Below, piece after piece: positions 36,428 through 45,400 of a DNA stretch of 64,000 bases; positions within the stretch are counted from its first letter, which is position 1, and each line of letters starts with the position of its first letter. Origin of the DNA: Lytechinus variegatus (Eukaryota; Echinodermata; Echinoidea; Temnopleuroida; Toxopneustidae); the NCBI RefSeq assembly GCF_018143015.1, contig NC_054754.1, positions 19,657,094 through 19,721,093 on the forward strand, written 5' to 3'. Under the pieces are notes generated by a model. That model was not told the DNA's origin and did not search any database. It saw only the letters and a list, made by a program, of their open reading frames with translations. Position numbers and translations under genes: made by a program.

Positions 36428-39400
36428 CCATCATCATCGTCGTCATCATCGTCGTCATCATCGTCATCATCATCGTCGTCATCATCGTCGTCATCATCAT
36501 CATCATCACCATCACCATCGCGATCATCATCAGCATCATCATCATCATCACCATCATCTCATCATCATCACCGCCATTGTTGTCATAACCATCACCACTA
36601 TCCATATCAATACCATCATCACCACCACCACAACCATCATCATCATCACCACCACAACCATCATCATCATCACCACCACCACCATCATCGTTGTCATCAT
36701 CCTCATGTACACACACCTTGTCCTTGGACAAACTAAAATGTATACACTGCTAGATTCAAGACGAGAACTGCCTTGACAACAACCTTTGAACACAAGAGAC
36801 AATACAAACAAATTGACAGCAGTATCAAATTCAAAGACTGCTACATGGATAAAAGAAACAAAGCTAATTCTAGTCATATACAAATGACAGAAGTGGCTAG
36901 GAAAACAGAGAGCGTAACCGTTGCAAGGTCAAGATGGGCGTCAATTGCCACCTTGGACTATTCAACTAGAAGGTCAAGCAGGTGACTATCACAATAAATC
37001 AGGCCTAAAATAGCACAGGTGGCATGTGAACAAGGAGGAAACAATAACTATCCCATTTTAAATTTTGTATTCAGGTCAAAGAGGTAGAAAATACATACAC
37101 CATTTTCCTGTTTCAATACTTATAATTCAAGATACTGAACTATTTTGTGAAATCCCCCCCCCCTGTAGATCTCTGCCATGCTTTCAGCAGCAAAAAAGAT
37201 AACATGATGAGCTGGTGGTAGAATTTGCTAGCAACAAAGTGGTTATAGAAGCACTTTCTTCCTTTAATAATGTTGCAATAAATTACAAATAATATGAATG
37301 TAATTGACATGTACATGTAAATGTCAGTTGACTCATTATACATAATGATATTACATGTAGTCTGCATGCAGAGACTCAAATTCGACACTTTACAAATTAC
37401 AACAAGTTTAGCATGGAGATTAGACTCCCAAATCCCATTGGAAGAAGCAGCCATAATATGAGTGAACTATGAATCTACATGTAGTCTCTCATTTCAGACT
37501 CTGCAATATGCACTATGTGAAAACAAAAATCCAAGGAAATGTACACTATGAATATACACTATACATATACACTATACACTATGAATATACACTATACACT
37601 ATGAATATGTTCATTATAATACCGTATGTTGAAAATTCTGTATTAAATGTACCAATGAAAATCATGGTTAATTCCCATGAATTACATGTAAATATACAAT
37701 AGATTCTACTCTCGTTATATCATTTCCAATAAATGTGTATCAATCATGAAGACACTTCCATAACATACAGCTTCGAGCAGGATCATAGGACTGATTTCAA
37801 CACTTGATTGCATAGATCATTAAATGCGATCCAGCATACAAATTAAATGTTTGATAATTTGCTACATTATATGATATGGGCTACAGGGCTCTCAACATCT
37901 AGTCTGCTGGGCAAACCCTTCACTCGAGTTGAGGGTCTGAAAGTGCAGCCTACTCATGCCTTGTGTACCGAAGGCCCTCTCGCTCAAGCCAGCAAGGTTT
38001 GCATGTGCTAGTCTTTGCATGGAGGCACACTTGTTGACCAAAGTTCCAATCAGGGTCTGTGCCTGCAGACTACTCAACATGTAGTCTCCACTTAGCACAG
38101 TGGGCAAGGCAAAGATTACAAATATCAATCAGAATACATGAAAAATATGCAAACTATATTTCATTGTTAATAATGAAATTCCTAAATTGAAATACCTCGA
38201 AAAGTCATTTTGCCCAATTCATCGTGGGCCCGGCAGCCACTGTGCAGCGCCAGATTGACAAAGCTCTATCCCTTGAATCATTGAACGCTAAACAGGGTAG
38301 CAGCAACTCCCATCGTTTTATGCCTTTTTGTCTGACGCGGCCCGGGATTGAACTCCCGACCTCCCGGTTGTGAGACGGATGCTCTACCAACTGAGCAAAC
38401 ACACTGGTATGTACATATATTGCTTTATGAATTATGAGGCAAGACGTGAAATCCATAACCCACGCAACCATGCAAACGGATGAATGTCAAAATATTTAGG
38501 ATTTTATAAGGGAATGGGGATCCTTCTTACCATCTTGCTGTTTTCACTGGCATACAGTCCCACTTTCCAGCCCGGCGTCACGTTGACTGCAAGAGAAACA
38601 GACAACATCCACATGTCAGTCTATCATGGATTTGTGCATTATCCCGACCTTGGGTTCTCATAAACTTTCAATGATCCTTGACTTTTAAGAACTTTCTGAG
38701 AGCTACAAAATCATTTCTTCATAAAAGATGTGAAGTTGTCATGGTCTGGTGGATACCCTGTCTATGCATGATTAGGTGCAGGGTTTAAATCAGTGTATTT
38801 TGGTAAGAATTGGGCTGTATTTGCCACACTCTACCCAGGTAAGGTATAAGTACAGTAAATAAGAATATCAGGGGTTTCTAGATAAAAGCAGCTCTCAAGG
38901 TGACATGCACATGTAAAGGTGTTGTGGCTCAGTGGATAAGTCTGATTTTGAGCCACAAGGTCTGACGTTCCAATCCCACTGCAGCACTTGTGTCCTTTGG
39001 CAAGGCATTCATCTACATGTACATTTGCCACTCTTCACCCAGGTGTAATAAATGGGTACCTGGTAGGAAGGAATTCCCTGAATGCTTGAGCGCCCGATCA
39101 TGGTAGCCATGCTTAAGTCGGGGTATTAGTATGCAGCGCTTAGAAACATTTGTATTAAGCGCTAAATGTTGCATATTATGTGCTTGAAAGTGTCTCACAA
39201 AGACACAAGTGCTAGTATCCAGTAAAGACCAGTGTTATGTACTCAATTATAAAGTTAACATGATCCCAAAAGTTTGCCAAAGGACCTTTTAATAATCATG
39301 TTAATCAGATGAACTTACCACTTTGTGAAGAGCTTGGAGGGAACTGCTGCTGTGGCATTGGTCCCTGCTGTTGAGGACCTGGGAACGGCATTGGACCCTG

Positions 39401-42400
39401 TTGCTGAAATGCTGGACGAACCCCCTGGTTCTGCTGTGGAAATGGCATCTGCTGTGGATGTGGCATTCTCTGTTGTTGGTGTGCCTGGCCGTATTGCATA
39501 GGAGGTGCATCATACTCCCGATGCTGCTCCATGCCCATAGGCTGGTTAAGCATTGGTTGATTCATAGGACCGTGGTTAGGTCGCGCCCAGGGGGGTTGGT
39601 TGCCCATCATGTTATTACCCATGGGCATGCCTGGACCTTGCATTCTTGGACCGGGACCAGGACCGCCCATATCATGCACAGGAAACCTAGGACCATCTCG
39701 GTGCATCATGCCCTAAAAAGAGAAAAAAAAGATGTCTGTCAATGACCAGTTTATATATTCAAGAATTCATTTGCTTCACTTTCAGGAAAGATGGTGGGAA
39801 ATCAATATATTTAAAATTGTATGACCAAAGAGGCACAGGGTACAATGTAATTCAACGAAACATTCCCTCCTAATATGAACAGAACATCTGTGAAGAGTGA
39901 AGACCCTACATATGAATGAAAGTTCTGTAGTAACCTTGGTGAGTGCCCAATACCCAAGTACACTTGGAGCAGAAGTTGCAGTTCCTATAGAAGGATATGT
40001 TAAAAATCCTGTAGGAGATATTGCAGTTACTGTAGAGGATTTTGCTGGTTCTGCAGAAGTCATTGCAGGTTCTACAGAAGACTTTGGTTTCAGAACACTG
40101 TTGTCCAAGTCTTCCATGACCAGAAGCCTTCAAGAAGTAAAAAAAAGATGAGTCAATGGGTAATGTAGCGAGTCACAGGGCTTTGAGATCAAGGTTCTCC
40201 TGTTGGACTAGAAGACCACAGTGAAAAAACAGCATCCAAGGGAATTGGTCTAGAGAAACAGTACTGCTAATAGCAAACATACAGAAAGTCTTTCTTTTCC
40301 ATGGACCACAATACACGTACGTATGGAATGGAATACTCTCCCATCAAGCAGTAATTACCACTTGTTCACACTTGGTCTAGATAGCCAATGAGAGTAGAAG
40401 TTTTTCCATACAATAAACTTTGGCTTTGTGTGATACAAGTATTTAAATTCAATACTGATACTCAGCACTGGATCTTCCACTTATGAAAAAATGTATGCTT
40501 TCAAAGCCAAAATAAAACTTGGCTACAGAGCAGTGCATCTTCAAATTGCTTTGTAAGACTGATTTGTTCTCCCCACTTCAGAAGTCTTTATCAGAATTCA
40601 AAATAAGATTGTTGAAAGTTGACAACTAACAAAAAATGGGTTATTCAATAAAAACAAACAATAACGAATACTTCTACAGTGTCCGTTCCTGCCATATGAG
40701 GCATTCATTGGCATTGTTCTCACTCTAATAAAAAACACAATAGGGTCTAATGCCAAGGGTGCAGTGGTTGTGGTCAAAGAGTCTGAATGGTGAGATGTGT
40801 CGGAGAGTGGGAGATATAAAAACATATACAGGGTTAACTCCGACGTGATCAAACTGAAGTTCCCACAGAAGTTTCAAAGGAAAAAATCATCTCTACATGG
40901 AATGTCAAGTTTATAATGCATCCTACACAGTCATGCAATGTTCTGATTGGCACTCCTATAAAGTGCATTAAAGTCACCGGTAATCAAAATTCAGAGAGCT
41001 ACATGTAATGTGGGAATATTATTGATAATTTATTACAAACCAGAATATAAAAAAAAGCATCTCCTATAAATCTTGCTATCATCCCTAAAAAACACACAAT
41101 AGGGTCTAACACATGTACATGTACAGTAGCTGAACAAATTAATCTGGAAAACACCATGCCTATATATTCGGTCAGAAAAGGGCAAGAAATACTTTTCGAA
41201 GTTATGTAATATACAAAAGCGATATATTACATAGAATATGACAAAGAAATCACTAAGATGTCGAGAAGTTTCATCTCAGCCTTATCTGCCAAAACTTGAA
41301 AGAACAAAAAGGAAGAAACTTAGACAAGTAAAATAATACATACATGTATTGTTGCAGTCATCATGAAGCAATAACGCTACAAAAAGGTGATTCTGAGATA
41401 TTAAAGTGCTTCAAAATACTTTCACATAATACAGTACACTACACGTATGTAATGTTATTTTTCCATCATTTGAAAGATAAGATTTTGGATATTCTGACAC
41501 TGTACAGGTATCTATATTCTTCTAATGAATCCCATTTTCTTGAAATTAAACTGAAACTTAGGTTAAATTTTTATAGTTGTCAGTTTGTAAAAACATAATC
41601 CAAAGTAACACGCGAGAATATTTCACAAAAAAAACCCAAACAATATCACGTTCGAGTCACCATCTGTGTACAGCATAAATGTACATGTGCATGTATGGAA
41701 TGTAAATGAACATGCATCTAGCTTTCCTTGATACATATAGAGCTCAAATTAAAGGAGAATGAAACCATTGGAACAAGATAGCTTGTGTGAAAACAGAAAA
41801 ATCAAAGAAACGGATCAACGAAAGTTTGAGAAAAATTGGACAAATAAAGTTATGAGCATTTGAATACTGCGATCACAAATGCTATGGAGATAGCAAATTG
41901 GCAATGCGACAAAGATGTGTGATGTCACTTGTGAACAACTCTCCCCATTACTCTAGTATATATTTCACTAGAATTGCCTCTTTTATCACATCTATCCATA
42001 AATCATGTGTTCTGTCTACATGAGGGCATGTAATGCATATTTTTTAAGAATACATCATGGATAAAGAGTTTGTATCATCATAAGAAAAAGCAAAAAGAGA
42101 CATTTTGAGGGTATTTTATAGTCCAACAAAGGGAAAGTTGTTCATCAGTGACATCACACATCCTTGTCGCACTGCCAATGTGAGGATCTCCATAGCATTA
42201 GTGATTGCAATATTCAAATGCTCATAACTTTCTCATTATTTGTCCGATTTTTCTCAAACTTTCTTTATTCTTATTCTTTGATTTTTCTGTTTCTACACAA
42301 GCCTATTTGTTCCAAAGGTTTCATTCCCCTTTAAATATACATGTAAGAGAATGCATATTTTGGTTTTATAATGAAGTGACATTTTAACTACATGGATTGC

Positions 42401-45400
42401 TAAACATATGGGATGATGACCTACATTGAACATGTGGGGGGGGGGGGGGTTCAATGCCTCAATGCCAGCAGAGCTGAGCCTAATGGGATGGCAAAAGTAT
42501 TTGTGAAAGTGAAACAAATTTCAGAGAATTCCATTTTCATGAATAACCATCGTAACACAATGAAGCACTTTTTAAAAAAGCTTTGTGAGGTTATTCCAGA
42601 CCTATTTCTAATTACAAAAAATGTAAAAAGTGACAAAAATATGATTTTTCCTGTGTCTGCCAGTTCATGTTGGCAATAACGATAATCAGATAATCAAAAA
42701 CTTTTTTTCAAACAGGCACTGTTAATTGTTAAAGATGCATGTGACTTGTGCAACTACACAAATACCTCCATATAATCTTTCAGCAACAAATGTATGAAGA
42801 GTCGCTTGCTTTTCTTAATGCTTGATCACTGAATAAGAACTTACATGTATCCTTTGCAATACTAATTTTATTGATTGTTTCCCTGATTTTTCTGTTTTCA
42901 CACAAATTGTTCCAAGGGTTTCAAATTTCACTCTCCCTTAACCTCACATTCTGTCATTTTATTCTCTCATTATCTAATATTATTATTTCTAATAATGTAA
43001 GCCTAAAAACTATTCTCATTTACAGTACATGTAGGGTGAAAATCTTTAAACCAGTTAAATTGTTTAAAAGGAGGATGAATATCAACCAAAGAGATTAGTG
43101 AGTCCGAGAAGAAAAAAGTCTAAGACAGAATACTTTACATCAAATTGTCAAAAGATAAGAAATTCACATACTTGGAAAGGGGGGGGGGGGGTAGGCAGCA
43201 GCAATTCCGATAGTAACTTAACATTGTATGGTAGTTACACATGGATTTCTCTGGCTATATGCTAATTTGTCTTTTTTTTTACCCCCCCCCTGAAAAAAAA
43301 AAAAAAATGGCAGAAAAATTAATCAGTCTCCTCTCCTACATACATGTACCATTAGGGCTGTTATCGATAACGTCTTTATCGATAGTTCTGTCGAAAATCG
43401 CTTGTTTTTGCCACTTAGCGATAACCTTTCTCTCTTAGTTTATAATACCCACTATTATGTAGGAACACAGTGATTTTCGGCGATTTCATGGAATTCACGG
43501 TGACGGCCCTTCGAAAGTGTCTTTTCAAACGGAAAATCACGGAAAACATATTTTTCATCAAACTGCACAGAACAGAAACAGAAATTACTAACAAATCTCA
43601 ACAAAATACTAGCCACAAAACACGATCTCAACCCCACTTCGCTATTATTTTTGGTCGAGGGGGGTACTCAACCAAAAAAGTGGTAGGTATGTGCCGTGGG
43701 CTACACAAAAAACGGGGGCTTTGGAGCGGGCTTATTGAAAAAAAGGAGAATCCTCGGCACGGGCTTTGGCACTACAAATGTCTGTGAAAACGGGGGTCCT
43801 TGGAACCGGTAGCCTGCGTGAGTGCATACATGCATCCCTATGGAACGGGTATACATTCGCGCAGAGGCAATGATCGATCAGCGCTCTGCAGCCGCTTTTC
43901 ACCAAAATTGCAGCTCATTGTAGCAGAACTTTTTATATATTTTTATAAAATCGAAGAGCCCCATCAGGATTTTTTTTGCAATAATGGCGGCTGCATGATC
44001 CCGAGCCGTCTGTTTCCGATGGGAAATGAAAAAAATTAAAAATGTTGAATTAAAAAAAAATCCTCGAAACAGACGGCTGCCAGCCGTCTGTTTCAACAGT
44101 AGAAGCGCACGGCCAATATTGGAGACTGTCTCCCATGAGAGAGAATATCTCCAATATCAAAGACTTTTATAAAGAATTTAGGTATCCAATTTTAGAGACA
44201 GTCTCTAGTTTGGGAGACCAATTTTCTTTGTTTACATTTGCTTCAAAAGGATTACCTTGGCGGCAAATAAAAATGTGGTAAGCAGATTCCTCTACTTTAC
44301 AAATTCACCGTCTACTCTTGTTTGTCTAAGGATTTTTGTTGTCATCCACACACAAAACAAACGGGCTTCTGACCTCAGTGGGACAAAAGTTTGGGTGGAA
44401 AAATCATGCTTTTGTTAGTGTTGTTTCTTTTTTTCTTTTGCAAGTCTCCAATATGGGAGATTGTCACCCTTATTGGAGAGAGTCTCCCATATTGGCCGTG
44501 CGCCTCTACACTAACTGTTCAAGTTTTTTTACATTAAATTTTTTTTAAACTCTCTCCTCGTACACAGACGGCTCGCTTTCGTGCAGCCACCATTAGGGGG
44601 TTAACAATGCAAAATCCCCCAAAGGGGCTCGTCGATTTCTGTCTTCAATCATAAAAATATAAAAAGAACTGCACTAAAATAAAAATTATTTTAATTTTTA
44701 TTATTCCATTTTGGCCTGAAGTGCACCAAAACGGGGAAAATAAACTTAAAAGGGGAAAAAACAGTGACTTACTTCGGCTGTCGCACAACTTCACTTCGCT
44801 GTTTTATCCGAACTTAATACATAATAACATAAATATATTATATGGCAGGGCTCCACACTAACCCATTTTTCTACTGGTCCAACCTATTCTTGTCGGACCA
44901 GTAGATTCCCAGTTTTTCAAATTTTTACTGGTCCGAACCTAAAATCTACTGGTCCCCAAAATAAAGAAAACATAAAAAAAAGGCGCAAGTTTATTTTTCT
45001 AGCCTTTCATTCCCCCCAAAAAGAAATAAAATGAAGGAATGAAGGACAAAAGAAAGCAAGACAGAAATGAAGAAAGAAAGGAAGGAAGGAAGAAAGAAAG
45101 AATAGAAAGAAAGAATACAAGAAAGGAAGGAAGGAAGGAAGAAAGAAAGAAAAGAAAAGGAAAGGATAGATGTGAAGGAAGGAAAAATGGGTCAACAATT
45201 AAAGAAGAAAAAGCTTTTCAGAAGAAGAAAGCATTTTAAGTGAATTTTTTGAAAAATTAATAAATTAATTCGCATAAATTAGAATAAAAATTGTTCTGGT
45301 CAAAATTTCACAATTCTGTGTACAGGATTGGTGAACCTCATGAAGCTCTACCAGATGGAAGCAAAAAATTCAAAATCGTTAAACAAATAAAGAAGCATTT

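Noticed and set aside
38318-38400. Possible functional tRNA gene on the minus strand
   Set aside because: D-arm and T-arm are good but the anticodon stem does not pair and a SINE body follows, so it is a SINE head.
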